Notes: generated by a model not told the origin, from the sequence alone. A stretch of DNA of 64,000 bases from Gordonia hankookensis (GCF_014673215.1 NZ_JACWMS010000001.1:744001-808000), one strand, 5' to 3'; numbered from the stretch's first letter, positions 17,019 through 26,196 are shown. Numbers and translations: made by a program.

Positions 17019-18016
17019 GCGCCGCATCGGCCCGCCCACTGCGGATCGGGGTGCTCGGCGCGTCCCGTATCGCCGAGTCGGCGATCGTCGGCCCGGCACA
17101 CGCGTTGGGCCATCGCCTGGTCGCGGTGGCCGCGCGTGACCGCGGCCGGGCGGAGGCGTTCGCGGGCAAGTACGGCGTGGAGCGCGTCCTCGACACGTAC
17201 CAGGATGTGATCGACGATCCCGAGGTCGACGTCGTCTACAACCCGCTGGCAAACGCGTTGCACGGACCGTGGAACCTCGCCGCGGTACATGCAGGCAAAC
17301 CGGTTCTGTCCGAGAAGCCCTTCGCACGTAACGCATCCGAGGCGAGGCAGGTCGCCGCAGCTGCCCGGGCCGCAGGCGTTCCGATCCTCGAGGGATTCCA
17401 CTACCTCTTCCATCCGCTCATGGCGCGGACCTTCGAGCTGCTCGACAGCGGGTCGATCGGCGCGGTGCGTCACGTGGAGGTGGTGATGGCGATGCCCTCC
17501 CCCGGCGACGGGGATCCGCGGTGGTCCTACGAACTCGCGGGCGGCGCGTTGATGGACCTCGGCTGCTACTCACTGCACGTCTCGCGCGTCTTGGGCGCCT
17601 GGTGCGGTGGGGCACCGGAGGTCGCGGGCGGACGAGCGGTGCTCCGCGGACCTCAGATCGACGAATCCGCGGTTCTGGACATCCGATATCCCAACGGCGC
17701 GAGCGGAACCCATGCGATCTCCATGGTCGCGGGCGAGTACGTGTTCAGCCTCCGGATCGTCGGCGACGACGGGAGTCTGTATCTGCACGACTACCTCGCC
17801 CCCAGCCGCGACGACCGTCTGACCATCGTGTCGTCGTCGGGTGGGACGGTCGCCGTCGAACACCTCGGCACCCGCTCGACATACACCTACCAGCTCGAGG
17901 CGTTGGCGATCGCGATCGCGCACGGCACCGCGCTACCCATCGGTCTCGACGACGCCGTCGAGAACATGCGGTATCTCGACGACGCCTATCGCGCAGTCGG
18001 TCTCGATCCGCGGTGA
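17015..18016 (+). CDS. Gfo/Idh/MocA-family oxidoreductase (dihydrodiol dehydrogenase type)
   Basis: A 333-residue dehydrogenase. The N-terminal Rossmann motif is IGVLGASRIAESAI, the signature SEKPFARNASEA is near residue 100, and GFHYLFHPL follows. The catalytic region reads GGALMDLGCYSLHVSRVL (D-x-G-C-Y-x-x-H). This is the pattern of the dimeric dihydrodiol dehydrogenase and glucose-fructose oxidoreductase branch, not of classical IolG. The GTG start at 17015 overlaps the iolE stop by four bases (GTGA). It is the last gene of the PhyH-led operon and converges on the LacI-like fusion gene. Confidence 0.85.
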   Translation: MSAASARPLRIGVLGASRIAESAIVGPAHALGHRLVAVAARDRGRAEAFAGKYGVERVLDTYQDVIDDPEVDVVYNPLANALHGPWNLAAVHAGKPVLSEKPFARNASEARQVAAAARAAGVPILEGFHYLFHPLMARTFELLDSGSIGAVRHVEVVMAMPSPGDGDPRWSYELAGGALMDLGCYSLHVSRVLGAWCGGAPEVAGGRAVLRGPQIDESAVLDIRYPNGASGTHAISMVAGEYVFSLRIVGDDGSLYLHDYLAPSRDDRLTIVSSSGGTVAVEHLGTRSTYTYQLEALAIAIAHGTALPIGLDDAVENMRYLDDAYRAVGLDPR

Positions 18017-18032
18017 CGTCGAGACCGGAGCG

Positions 18033-19214
18033 CTAGTCGATGGCGACACCCCGCACGAGCTTGCCGGCCTCGCGCGCCTTGATCGTCCAGACCTCCTGGG
18101 CATCGACGGGTAGCGCGATGTAGATCGCATCGATCTCCGGGTCGTCGATGAGGTCTTCGTAGAGCCCGTAGCTGACCAGGATGCCCAGCCGGTCGGCGAT
18201 CTCCCACGCGACGGCGGTGGACGCGCTCGCGACGACCTCGATCGGGCCCGAGACCACGCCCGGTGTACCCAGCTCGCGAACCAACGCGTCGTCGCAGGTG
18301 TCCGCCAACAGCCCCCAGCGGACGCGTTCGCGGCCGGCATCCACGAGATCGGGATCCATCCCGGCGGGTGATGCCGTCGTCCCGCGCACCATCAACTCCG
18401 GCTCCAGCGCGATCGCCCCGTAGAACCCGAGTCCGCCCGTGTTCGGGGGGCGCCCGGAATCTCCGACGAGCGACGCGACCGCGTCCACGGCGGCGTTGCC
18501 AAGTCCCGCCACGTCCTGGCGGATCGTCGTGAGGTTCACATGCCCGAGCACCATGTGCGGGCCGTCGTCGTAGCCGACCACGGACAGGTCGTCGGGGACA
18601 CGAATACCGTTGTGTCGCATGACGTCGATGAATCCGACGGCCATCCGGTCGTTGGCCAGGAAAACCGCGGTCGGCAGGTTTCCCTCGGCGAGCAGCCGCT
18701 CGGCTGCCAGCGCTCCGGCCTCCTCGGTGTAGTCGCCGACCAGGGTCCGGCATTCGTCACGGAATCCGGCTGCGGTCATCGCGCCGAGGTATCCACGCAG
18801 GCGCTCGGCAGCGCAGGGATGGTCGCCGCCTTCGATATGGACGATCGCGGTGTGCCCGAGGTCGATCAGATGCTGGACCGCCATCTGCGCACCACGCCAT
18901 TCGTCGGTTCCGACGGTCACGGCGATGAGATCCGGGATCCGTTCACCGACCACGACGATCGGCACGTCGCACACGAATCGATCGCCGTGTTCGGCGCCCA
19001 CGACGACGATCGCCGCACACCCCTGATCGGCGAGATCCGCCACCGCACGTGTCCGCGTCCGTTTCGCGCCGTGCAGTGCCAGCGACAACCGGTAGCCGAC
19101 CAGGTCCGCCGCCGCATACAGTTCGGCGACCAGATCCGCCTCGAACGGGCTCGACGCACCGAACACCACCCCGACCAGACGCTGGTACCCGCCCGACTTG
19201 TCCCCCTGAACCAT
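18033..19214 (-). CDS. HTH-less LacI-type sensor domain fused to a degraded Gfo/Idh/MocA N-terminus
   Basis: A 393-residue composite. Residues about 10-284 match the effector domain of LacI regulators: RLVGVVFGASSPFEADLVAE, DWRG-like hinge TDEWRGAQMAVQHLIDLGHTAIVHIEGG, VFLANDRMAVGF, and DLSVVGYDDGP. The normal N-terminal helix-turn-helix and hinge helix, about 55 residues, are absent; the ATG at 19214 has a good GGAGAAAGGA ribosome site. Residues about 295-393 resemble the first third of a Gfo/Idh/MocA dehydrogenase (VRWGLLAD, GLYEDLIDDPEIDAIYIALP, EVWTIKAREAGK). The GxGxxA loop is lost and the chain stops where EKP should follow. This could be a decayed fusion or a non-DNA-binding sugar sensor. 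Confidence 0.7.
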   Translation of the reverse strand: MVQGDKSGGYQRLVGVVFGASSPFEADLVAELYAAADLVGYRLSLALHGAKRTRTRAVADLADQGCAAIVVVGAEHGDRFVCDVPIVVVGERIPDLIAVTVGTDEWRGAQMAVQHLIDLGHTAIVHIEGGDHPCAAERLRGYLGAMTAAGFRDECRTLVGDYTEEAGALAAERLLAEGNLPTAVFLANDRMAVGFIDVMRHNGIRVPDDLSVVGYDDGPHMVLGHVNLTTIRQDVAGLGNAAVDAVASLVGDSGRPPNTGGLGFYGAIALEPELMVRGTTASPAGMDPDLVDAGRERVRWGLLADTCDDALVRELGTPGVVSGPIEVVASASTAVAWEIADRLGILVSYGLYEDLIDDPEIDAIYIALPVDAQEVWTIKAREAGKLVRGVAID

Positions 19215-19277
19215 GACCGGTCCTTTCTCCTGCCTCACAACGTATCCCGACCGTTCACCGGAATGTGGTGGAAACGC

Positions 19278-19313
19278 GATCCCGCCCGGTCCACGGATGG
19301 GCCGGGCGGGATC
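19278..19313 (-). terminator. Strong hairpin downstream of the ABC operon
   Basis: A 12-bp perfect stem (GATCCCGCCCGG with its complement) encloses a 12-base loop. It begins 15 bp after the stop of the ABC ATPase gene. On the transcribed strand it is followed by a GCGTTTCC stretch, not a clean U-tract. It probably ends the importer transcript before the LacI-like fusion gene. Confidence 0.65.
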
Positions 19314-19327
19314 ACATCGGACTCGTG

Positions 19328-20140
19328 TCAGCGACGCAGTTCGTGACTCAACGTGTCGAGTTCGTCGCCGCCGGCCATCTGCTGGGTGAGCTCGTCGAGG
19401 GTGATCTCGTCGTAGGTGCAGTCCAGCTTCTGGCGCCCGCGGTTGAGCAACACGAAGTGGTCGCCGACCATGTGCGCGTGATGCGGATTGTGCGTGATGA
19501 AGACGACGCCGAAACCCTGATCGCGCGCTGCCGAGATGTACCGCAGCACCGTGCCCGACTGCTTGACGCCCAGGGCTGCGGTCGGCTCGTCGAGGATCAG
19601 CACGCGGGCGCCAAAGTAGATCGCTCGCGAGATCGCGACGCACTGACGCTGACCGCCCGAGAGTGAACCGATCGGTGCGTCCACGTCGGGCAGGTCGATG
19701 CCCATCTTGTACAGCTCTTCCTTGGTGGTCGCCCGCATCGCCTGGATGTCGAGCATCCGGAACGGCCCCTTGCGCAGCTCCTGACCGAGGAAGAAGTTGC
19801 GCCACACCGGCATCAGACCGACGACCGCGAGGTCCTGGTACACGGTGGCGATACCGGTCTCGAGGGCGTGCTTGGGAGATTCGAGCCTCGTCTCCTCGCC
19901 GTCGATGAGCAGTTCACCTTCGGTCTGCTGATGCAGGCCGGCCATGATCTTGATCAGGGTGGACTTGCCTGCGCCGTTGTCGCCGAGCACGCAGGTCACC
20001 TCGCCCGCGTTGACCCGCAGACTGATGTCCTTGAGCGCGATGATCGCGCCGTAGGATTTGCCGACGTTGCGCAGCTCGATCAGTGGCACCTTGCCGCCGC
20101 TGGATTCCGATTCGGGTCGCGTCTCGATTGCTGAACTCAT
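19328..20140 (-). CDS. Sugar/inositol ABC transporter, ATP-binding protein (single NBD)
   Basis: A 270-residue ATPase. Walker A is GDNGAGKSTL (about residue 54), the Q-loop lies in TVYQDLAVV, the ABC signature is LSGGQRQ (about 160), Walker B is RVLILDEPTAAL, and the switch His is in FITHNPHHA. It has one nucleotide-binding domain, as in the fructose importer FrcA, whereas RbsA/MglA-type sugar ATPases have two fused. It would therefore act as a homodimer. It lies 7 bp downstream of the permease gene, in the order binding protein, permease, ATPase. Inositol as substrate is inferred from location. Confidence 0.9.
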   Translation of the reverse strand: MSSAIETRPESESSGGKVPLIELRNVGKSYGAIIALKDISLRVNAGEVTCVLGDNGAGKSTLIKIMAGLHQQTEGELLIDGEETRLESPKHALETGIATVYQDLAVVGLMPVWRNFFLGQELRKGPFRMLDIQAMRATTKEELYKMGIDLPDVDAPIGSLSGGQRQCVAISRAIYFGARVLILDEPTAALGVKQSGTVLRYISAARDQGFGVVFITHNPHHAHMVGDHFVLLNRGRQKLDCTYDEITLDELTQQMAGGDELDTLSHELRR

Positions 20141-20147
20141 AGTCTGC

Positions 20148-21206
20148 TCACCTCTTGGCCGCGTAGTTGCGGAAGCTGTTGTTGGCGATCACCGCGAAGA
20201 GCAGCATCGCGCCCATGAAGAACTTGAACCAGTCGGGATTCCAGCCCGCGTAGACGATGCCCTGGTTCACCATGCCGAAGATGAAGGCACCGATGGCCGC
20301 GCCGACGGCGGTTCCGTACCCGCCGGTGAGCAGGCAGCCGCCCACCACCGCGGCGATGATGTAGAAGAACTCATTGCCCACACCCTGCCCGGACTGCACC
20401 GTGTCGAAGGCGAACAGCAGGTGCATGCCGACGAACCAGGCGCAGAACCCGACGAACATGAACATGCCGATCTTGACCTTGGTGACCGGCACACCGACGG
20501 CCCGTGCCGAGTCCTGGCCGCCACCGACGGCGAAGATCCAGTTGCCCACGCGGGTGCGCATCAGGACCCAGGTCGCCACCAGCGTGAACAGAATCCACCA
20601 GACGACGGTGATGCGTACCGACACCCCGAAGAGAGTGAACGAGGAGGCGAACACCTTCTGCGCTGAATCGAAGCCCTGCATGTCCGAGATGGACGGCGTG
20701 GCGACCTGCCCGGTGACCAGCTTGGTCACCGCGAGGTTGATACCGGTCAGCATCAGGAACGTCGACAGCGTGATGAGGAACGACGGGATCTTCGTCTTCA
20801 TCACCAGGTAGCCGTTGAAGAATCCGACGGCGAGCGCCAGCACGAGGGCGAGGACTGCTCCGAGCCAGACGTTGAGGTGCAGGTTGTAGGCCAGCATCGA
20901 GGCCGCGAGCGACGAGAACGTCACGGCGACACCGGTCGAGAGGTCGAACTCTCCACCGATCATCAGGACCGCGACACCGCAGGCCATGATGCCGATCGTC
21001 GAGCTCGCATACAGGATGGTGGCCAACGCCTCCGGCGTCCGGAACGGCGCGGCGACGATGCAGAAGAAGATGAAGATCGCGACCGCGCCGAACAGGGCGC
21101 CGATCTCCGGCCGAACCAGCAATCGCTGCCACGGCTTCTGCCGCTTCACCCGTTCATCGGTGACGACCTTGTGCGTTGACAGGTCGAGATCAGTTTGTGT
21201 ACTCAT
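20148..21206 (-). CDS. Sugar/inositol ABC transporter, permease protein
   Basis: A 352-residue integral membrane protein of the BPD_transp_2 (ribose/xylose/fructose) permease family, with about ten hydrophobic helices. The motif GGIDLSVG-like segment is present as MIGGEFDLSTGVAVTFSSL. Conserved loops include PSFLITLSTFLMLTGI and VGGCLLTGGYGTAVGAAIGAFIFG. ATG 21206 gives a soluble N-tail (MSTQTDLDLSTHKVVTDERVKRQ); longer in-frame starts would enter the intergenic leader. It forms the membrane channel with the neighbouring ATPase and lipoprotein. Confidence 0.9.
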   Translation of the reverse strand: MSTQTDLDLSTHKVVTDERVKRQKPWQRLLVRPEIGALFGAVAIFIFFCIVAAPFRTPEALATILYASSTIGIMACGVAVLMIGGEFDLSTGVAVTFSSLAASMLAYNLHLNVWLGAVLALVLALAVGFFNGYLVMKTKIPSFLITLSTFLMLTGINLAVTKLVTGQVATPSISDMQGFDSAQKVFASSFTLFGVSVRITVVWWILFTLVATWVLMRTRVGNWIFAVGGGQDSARAVGVPVTKVKIGMFMFVGFCAWFVGMHLLFAFDTVQSGQGVGNEFFYIIAAVVGGCLLTGGYGTAVGAAIGAFIFGMVNQGIVYAGWNPDWFKFFMGAMLLFAVIANNSFRNYAAKR

Positions 21207-21240
21207 CGGATTCCTCGTGGTTCCTGTGGCGGGACCCGCG

Positions 21241-22266
21241 TCAGCGAGTGCCGCCCTTGGCGTACTCGGCGACCTTGTCGATGTTCGACTTGTCGATGAA
21301 GGCAGGACCGGTGAGCACAGCTTCACCACCGCCGATGGTGTTCCCGTTGGTCAGATAGAGCCACAGCGAGTCGATCGCTTCGTAGCCCTGCAGATACGGC
21401 TGCTGGTCGACGGCCCACTGCACGTCACCGTTCTGGATGAGAGGTACCAGGGCGGCGTTGGTGTCGAAGGTGACGATCTGGGCGTCGGAGCCGGCGTTGC
21501 CCTTGGACTGGACGGCAGTCTGCGCGATCGGTGCGCCGAGGGTCACGACCGTGTCGATGGACGGATCCTGCTGCAACTTCGCGGTCATCGTCGCCTCGAC
21601 GGACGGCATGTCCTTGCTGTTGACGTTGAGGATCTCGAAGCCGCCGCCGGTGAAGCCCTGCTTGACACCCGCACAGCGGGATTCGAGGGCCACCTGTCCC
21701 TGCTCCTGGATGACGCACAGGACCTTTTTGCGCCCCTCCTTCGCGAGGCGCTCGCCCGCCGTCTTGCCTGCGAGGGTCTCGTCCTGACCGAAGTACTGCT
21801 GGACGCCCATCGCCTTCCAGTCGTCGTAGCCGGAGTTGAACGCGACCACCGGGATGCCTGCGTCGATTGCCTTCTTCACGGCCGGGGCCATCGCGTCCGG
21901 CTTGGCCAGCGTCAGGGCGATGCCGTCGACCTTGCTGTCGATCGCCGTCTGCACCAGGTTCGCCTGGTTCGGCGCCTCGGGATCAGCGGAGTACTGGAGC
22001 TTGATGTTGTCCTTCTTGGCGGCCATTTCGGCGCCCTTGCGGATCAGATCCCAGAACGAGTCACCCGGGACCTCATGGGTGATCATGGCGATGGTCTTGG
22101 TCGGCGTGCCGGCATTGCCCGCGCCACCGCCCCCGTTGTCGTTGTCGTCCGGGGCACCGCCGGTGCTGGAACAACCCGCGACGATCAGCACCGCGGACGA
22201 CAGGGCGGCGGCGATTGCGATCAGCCGACGCGGCCGGCCGATCCGGCGACCTTCCGTGGAATCCAT
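21241..22266 (-). CDS. Sugar/inositol ABC transporter, substrate-binding lipoprotein
   Basis: A 341-residue periplasmic-binding protein of the ribose/galactose type 1 fold. The signal peptide ends in a lipobox VLIVAGC (Cys32), followed by a Gly/Asn/Asp-rich linker. The mature domain has TIAMITHEVPGDSFWDLIRKG, DGIALTLAKPDAM and IPVVAFNSGYDDWKAMG, as in inositol and xylose binding proteins. It should deliver substrate to the permease and ATPase encoded next on the same strand. Two operator-like sites (22348-22368) lie about 80 bp upstream of its ATG, consistent with induction together with the iol genes. Confidence 0.9.
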   Translation of the reverse strand: MDSTEGRRIGRPRRLIAIAAALSSAVLIVAGCSSTGGAPDDNDNGGGGAGNAGTPTKTIAMITHEVPGDSFWDLIRKGAEMAAKKDNIKLQYSADPEAPNQANLVQTAIDSKVDGIALTLAKPDAMAPAVKKAIDAGIPVVAFNSGYDDWKAMGVQQYFGQDETLAGKTAGERLAKEGRKKVLCVIQEQGQVALESRCAGVKQGFTGGGFEILNVNSKDMPSVEATMTAKLQQDPSIDTVVTLGAPIAQTAVQSKGNAGSDAQIVTFDTNAALVPLIQNGDVQWAVDQQPYLQGYEAIDSLWLYLTNGNTIGGGEAVLTGPAFIDKSNIDKVAEYAKGGTR

Positions 22267-22345
22267 CGTTGTCTCTTCCCTTCGCTATGCAGAGTGTTCG
22301 AAGGAGCACTCCCCTGGTCATGATGTAATACCCGTCACATGGCTG

Positions 22346-22368
22346 CTGTCAAGACTTTGTAAAGACAT
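22346..22368. promoter_or_regulatory. Candidate IolR-type operator pair, site 3 (ABC importer promoter)
   Basis: On the gene strand the primary site reads ATGTCTTTACAA (22357-22368) and fits WTGTCYNNACAW. A second, weaker copy with core GTCTTGAC lies at 22348-22355. The two cores are 11 bp apart, one helical turn, as expected for side-by-side binding of GntR dimers. Confidence 0.6.
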
Positions 22369-22388
22369 TCTGATCTGAAGAAGAGAAT

Positions 22389-23807
22389 TCATCGCGGCCC
22401 GACGGCTCGTGCGCCCGCCCCGGAGGGCAGCCGCAGGACGCCGAGCACGCACACCACCATCACCATGGCCAGCAAGAGGAAGGCGGCCGAGTACGCGCCC
22501 GCCGGCAGCCCGTCGGCGACCGCGAACGCAGACACCGCAACGGCCCCGAGAGCGACCCCGAACGCGGCACCCAACTCCTGGACCGCCGCGTGCACGGCAT
22601 TGGCGTCACTGAGCTCATCTGCGTCGACATCGGCGAAGGCCAGCGTGTTGTACGCCGAGAAGCCGACCGAGCGCAGGGCGCCCGAAATCACCAGTACCGC
22701 CGCGATCAACACGGCCGACGTCGCCTCCCCCAGCACCGCGAGACCGACGAACGCGACGACCGACATCAGCAGGTCGATCAGCAGGACCCGCCGGATGCCC
22801 CACCGCCGCATGATCGGTGTCGTGAGCGGTTTGACGACGACATTCCCGGCGAACAGCGCTGTCACCATGGCGCCCGCGGCGACCGGCGTCCACCCGAACT
22901 GCAGCTGGAACATCAGCGGCAACAGGAAGGGGACGGCGCTGATCGCCATCCGGTACACGGTTCCGAAGCCCACCACGAACGCGAACGACGACACATGCAG
23001 CACCCGGAGATCGAGCAGCGGATGCGGCGAGGTCCGCATTCGCCGCACCGCGGCCGTACCGAGGATCGCGGCGCCGCCGACACCCGCCGAGACCACCGTC
23101 CACCGCGGAGAGTCGGACGAGACCTCGTGCGCGGCCACCATCGCGGCGCCGACCGCCAGCGTCGTCGATGCGACCCCGAGCAGATCGAGAGGTCGACGAC
23201 CCACGTCGGTCTCCGTCGGCCGGCACCAGACGGCCGCGGCCACCAGTCCGGCCGCCCCGATCGGGATGTTGATGGCAAAGATGAGCCGCCAGTCCGCGTG
23301 CATCACGATCAACCCACCGATCAGCGGCGCCACCACCGGCGCGATCAGGGCCGGCCACGTCAGGTAGGCGATGGCGCGGACGAGCTGGGCGCGCTCGACG
23401 CTGCGCAGCACGGCGAGTCTGCCAACCGGCACCATCATCGCGCCGCCAACCGCCTGCAGGACGCGCATCGCGACCAGGCTCGAGAGATCGGGCGCGAGCG
23501 CGCATCCCGCGGATGCGATGGTGAACACCGCACCCGCGGCGAGGAACACCCGACGTACTCCGAACCGGTCGGCGACCCACCCCGACAACGGGATCACCAC
23601 GGCCAGGGTGATCAGGTAGGCGGTCACCACGATGCCGGCGTCGAGCGGCCGGGCCCCGAGATCTGCGGCGATCGCCGGGAGCGCGGTGGCGACGATCGTG
23701 GCGTCGAGAATCTCCATGAAGAGCGCGCCCGCGCCCAGCAAGGCGAGCGCGTAAGGGAATTCCACGGGTGGAGACGCTCGGGACGGGCGACCGGACCGGT
23801 CGATCAC
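22389..23807 (-). CDS. MFS transporter (DHA2 / drug:H+ antiporter type)
   Basis: A 472-residue major facilitator protein with at least twelve hydrophobic helices. Helix 1 carries MEILDATIVATALPAIAADL, the motif of the DHA2 (EmrB/QacA) group. Motif A is GWVADRFGVRRVFL, followed by RVLQAVGGAMMVPVGRL. Members usually export drugs or metabolites. The GTG start overlaps the upstream dehydrogenase stop by four bases (GTGA), so it is cotranscribed with an island gene. A role in exporting an inositol intermediate or a related compound is possible but unproven. Confidence 0.85.
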   Translation of the reverse strand: MIDRSGRPSRASPPVEFPYALALLGAGALFMEILDATIVATALPAIAADLGARPLDAGIVVTAYLITLAVVIPLSGWVADRFGVRRVFLAAGAVFTIASAGCALAPDLSSLVAMRVLQAVGGAMMVPVGRLAVLRSVERAQLVRAIAYLTWPALIAPVVAPLIGGLIVMHADWRLIFAINIPIGAAGLVAAAVWCRPTETDVGRRPLDLLGVASTTLAVGAAMVAAHEVSSDSPRWTVVSAGVGGAAILGTAAVRRMRTSPHPLLDLRVLHVSSFAFVVGFGTVYRMAISAVPFLLPLMFQLQFGWTPVAAGAMVTALFAGNVVVKPLTTPIMRRWGIRRVLLIDLLMSVVAFVGLAVLGEATSAVLIAAVLVISGALRSVGFSAYNTLAFADVDADELSDANAVHAAVQELGAAFGVALGAVAVSAFAVADGLPAGAYSAAFLLLAMVMVVCVLGVLRLPSGAGARAVGPR

Positions 23808-25015
23808 CCGTGCGTGTCGGGCGAGACCCAGGTGCCCTCACGGACCGATGTCGTCATCGCGTCGAGCACCTGGGCGCTGCGGACCGCGTCGTCGATGGTC
23901 GCGCCGTGACATGTCTCGTCGCGTACCGAGGCACAGAATCGGGCTGCCTCGATGACCTTGAGGTCGTCGTAGCTCATGGGATTGGCGGCGCCGGGCTGGA
24001 ACGCGGCGTAGTCACCCGCACCCGGTCCCACGAATCTGGTGGCCACCGCCAGGTCCTGATAGTCGTGACCGTTGCCGACCTCGAGTTCACCCATGCGTCG
24101 ATAGTCCCAACGCACGACGCCCTCGGTGCCGTGGATCTCGAAGCCGTAGGAGTTCTGCGCCCCCACCGACACTCGACTCGCCTCCAGCACGCATCGCGCG
24201 CCCGAGGCCAGCCGCATCTGCGCGGAGACGTAGTCCTCGTTCTCCACCGGGCCGCGGTCACCGCCGGATGCGAGTTGGTGACCCGAGGTCGAACCGGTCG
24301 GCCGTGGTCGTTCCGGGACGAAGATCGCCGTGTCGGCAACCACCGATTCGATGTCGCCCAGGAGGAACCACACCAGGTCCGCGCCATGCGACGCGAGGTC
24401 GCCGAGGACTCCGTTGCCACCGCGTGCACGCTGGAAACGCCAGCTCAGGGCACCGTCGGGGTGGGCGGCATAATCGCTGAACAACCGGAAACGGGCATGG
24501 GTCACCTCGCCGATCCCGCCGGCGGCGATCATCTCGCGGGCCGCCGCGACAGCCGGCACGTTGCGGTAATTGAAACCGACCGCCGTCCGCACTCCCGCGG
24601 CTCGCGCCGCGGTGGCCACGGCTCGCGCGTCGTCGGCGGACAGACCCACCGGCTTCTCGATCCAGAGGTGTTTGCCCGCACCGGCGACCGCACAGCCGAT
24701 CTCCCGGTGAAGGAAGTTGGGGGCGGTGACGCTCACGGCACCGATCGCCGGGTCGTCGACCACGTCGTGCCAATCGGCGACGGTGGACGGTACGTCGAAT
24801 TGAGCGGCGGCATCGGCGGCCCGTTCGGCGACCTCGTCGGCGATCACCATCAGCTTCGGCACCGGCGTCAGCTGCGGATAGTGGTGACGAACCCGTGCGT
24901 AGGCCTGCGCATGGGCGCGACCCATCCAGCCGAAGCCGATGATGCCGACAGGCAGGATCACGCCTGCGTCCCCGAGTTCGGTGGCGTCGGCGGTGGTAGC
25001 GGTGTCCACTGTCAT
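23804..25015 (-). CDS. Gfo/Idh/MocA-family oxidoreductase
   Basis: A 403-residue dehydrogenase, longer than most in the island. The Rossmann motif is GIIGFGWMGRAHAQAYAR, the signature WIEKPVGLSADDA follows, and then VGFNYRNVPAV. The catalytic region GGNGVLGDLASHGADLVWFLLGD has the D-L-x-S-H-x-x-D pattern. This subgroup is common in sugar and inositol catabolic clusters, but its substrates are mostly unassigned. It is transcribed divergently from iolC, with operator site 4 in the shared promoter. The MFS gene overlaps its stop. Confidence 0.87.
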   Translation of the reverse strand: MTVDTATTADATELGDAGVILPVGIIGFGWMGRAHAQAYARVRHHYPQLTPVPKLMVIADEVAERAADAAAQFDVPSTVADWHDVVDDPAIGAVSVTAPNFLHREIGCAVAGAGKHLWIEKPVGLSADDARAVATAARAAGVRTAVGFNYRNVPAVAAAREMIAAGGIGEVTHARFRLFSDYAAHPDGALSWRFQRARGGNGVLGDLASHGADLVWFLLGDIESVVADTAIFVPERPRPTGSTSGHQLASGGDRGPVENEDYVSAQMRLASGARCVLEASRVSVGAQNSYGFEIHGTEGVVRWDYRRMGELEVGNGHDYQDLAVATRFVGPGAGDYAAFQPGAANPMSYDDLKVIEAARFCASVRDETCHGATIDDAVRSAQVLDAMTTSVREGTWVSPDTHG

Positions 25016-25081
25016 CTCCAGTTCCCTTCAACAGGGCCCGATCGGGCCGTGTGATCTCGGACACCACTATGCCAGGTAAGA

Positions 25082-25104
25082 ATGTCAGGACAAAGTCTTG
25101 ACTT
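25082..25104. promoter_or_regulatory. Candidate IolR-type operator pair, site 4 (iolC operon / dehydrogenase)
   Basis: ATGTCAGGACAA (25082-25093) fits the motif on the reverse strand, where it reads TTGTCCTGACAT. A second core GTCTTGAC follows at 25095-25102, 11 bp from the first core. The pair lies between the divergent dehydrogenase (start 25015) and iolC (start 25204), so both directions could be controlled. Confidence 0.7.
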
Positions 25105-25203
25105 TGCCTTGTGAACTGACGCACAGTGGATGGCACTGGACGTCCCGGCCCGCATGTCCCATCGAGGGCCCTCACCCGACCGACCACGAACAGGGAGCAG
25201 TAC

Positions 25204-26196
25204 GTGACCGCACAGCAACAATCCCGTCTGGGCGAGACATCACACTTCGATGTGCTGGCCATCGGCCGCAGTGGTGTCGACATCTACCCGCAGCAGATCG
25301 GGGTCGGCCTTGAAGACGTCACCAGCTTCGGCAAGTTCCTCGGTGGCAGTGCGGCGAACGTGACAGTGGCCGCAGCGCGACTCGGCGAGCGCAGCGCACT
25401 GATATCGGGCGTCGGCGACGACCCGTTCGGACGGTTCGTGCGCTCGGAACTGGTTCGCCTGGGGGTCGACAATCGGTTCGTCGGAATCGACGACGAGTAC
25501 GCCACTCCCGTCACCTTCTGCGAGATCTTCCCGCCGGACGACTTCCCGCTGTACTTCTATCGCAAGCCGACCGCCCCGGATCTGCAGGTCGCGGTCGCCG
25601 ACATCGACACCTCCGCGGTCCACGACGCGCGTCTGTACTGGTCGACGGTCACCGGCCTGTCCGAAGAGCCGTCGCGCAGCGCCCACTTCGCGGCGTGGGA
25701 AGCCCGCGGGCGCCAGTCGCTCACCGTTCTGGATCTCGACTACCGGCCGATGTTCTGGTCCACGCCGCAGGCAGCCACCGAGCAGGTCCGTCGCGCGCTG
25801 TCACATGTCACGGTCGCCGTCGGGAATCGCGAGGAGTGTGAGATCGCAGTCGGCGAGACCGATCCCCACGCCGCGGCCGATGCGTTGCTCGATCTCGGTG
25901 TCGAGCTGGCGATCGTCAAGCAGGGTCCCAAGGGAGTGCTGGGCAAGAGCCGGACAGAGACCGTCGAAGTCGCGCCCATGCCGGTCGACGTCGTGAACGG
26001 ACTCGGCGCGGGCGACAGCTTCGGCGGCAGCCTGTGTCACGGATTGCTCGCGGGCTGGCCGCTGGAGAAGATCTTGCGCCACGCCAATGCGGCCGGGGCC
26101 ATCGTGGCCGGCCGACTCGAGTGTTCGACCGCCATGCCCACCGCCGACGAGGTCGCCGAGCTCGCCACCACCACTGAGGAGAAGATCAATGTCTGA
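25204..26196 (+). CDS. iolC: 5-dehydro-2-deoxygluconokinase
   Basis: A 330-residue PfkB-family sugar kinase. The start region FDVLAIGRSGVDIYPQQIGVGLEDVTSFGKFLGGSAANV contains the PfkB N-terminal GG dipeptide. VNGLGAGDSFGGSLCHGLL (about residue 265) carries the catalytic Asp and anion hole. The internal segment FCEIFPPDDFPLYFYRKPTAPDL is typical of IolC, which phosphorylates 5-dehydro-2-deoxy-D-gluconate. GTG 25204 has a GGGAG ribosome site; earlier in-frame starts add a non-family leader. The next gene begins within its last codons (ATG at 26189). Confidence 0.93.
   Translation: MTAQQQSRLGETSHFDVLAIGRSGVDIYPQQIGVGLEDVTSFGKFLGGSAANVTVAAARLGERSALISGVGDDPFGRFVRSELVRLGVDNRFVGIDDEYATPVTFCEIFPPDDFPLYFYRKPTAPDLQVAVADIDTSAVHDARLYWSTVTGLSEEPSRSAHFAAWEARGRQSLTVLDLDYRPMFWSTPQAATEQVRRALSHVTVAVGNREECEIAVGETDPHAAADALLDLGVELAIVKQGPKGVLGKSRTETVEVAPMPVDVVNGLGAGDSFGGSLCHGLLAGWPLEKILRHANAAGAIVAGRLECSTAMPTADEVAELATTTEEKINV

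Noticed and set aside
22590..23909. A 439-codon plus-strand frame over the MFS gene
   Set aside because: It is an Arg/His/Asp-rich shadow antisense to a clear twelve-helix transporter.
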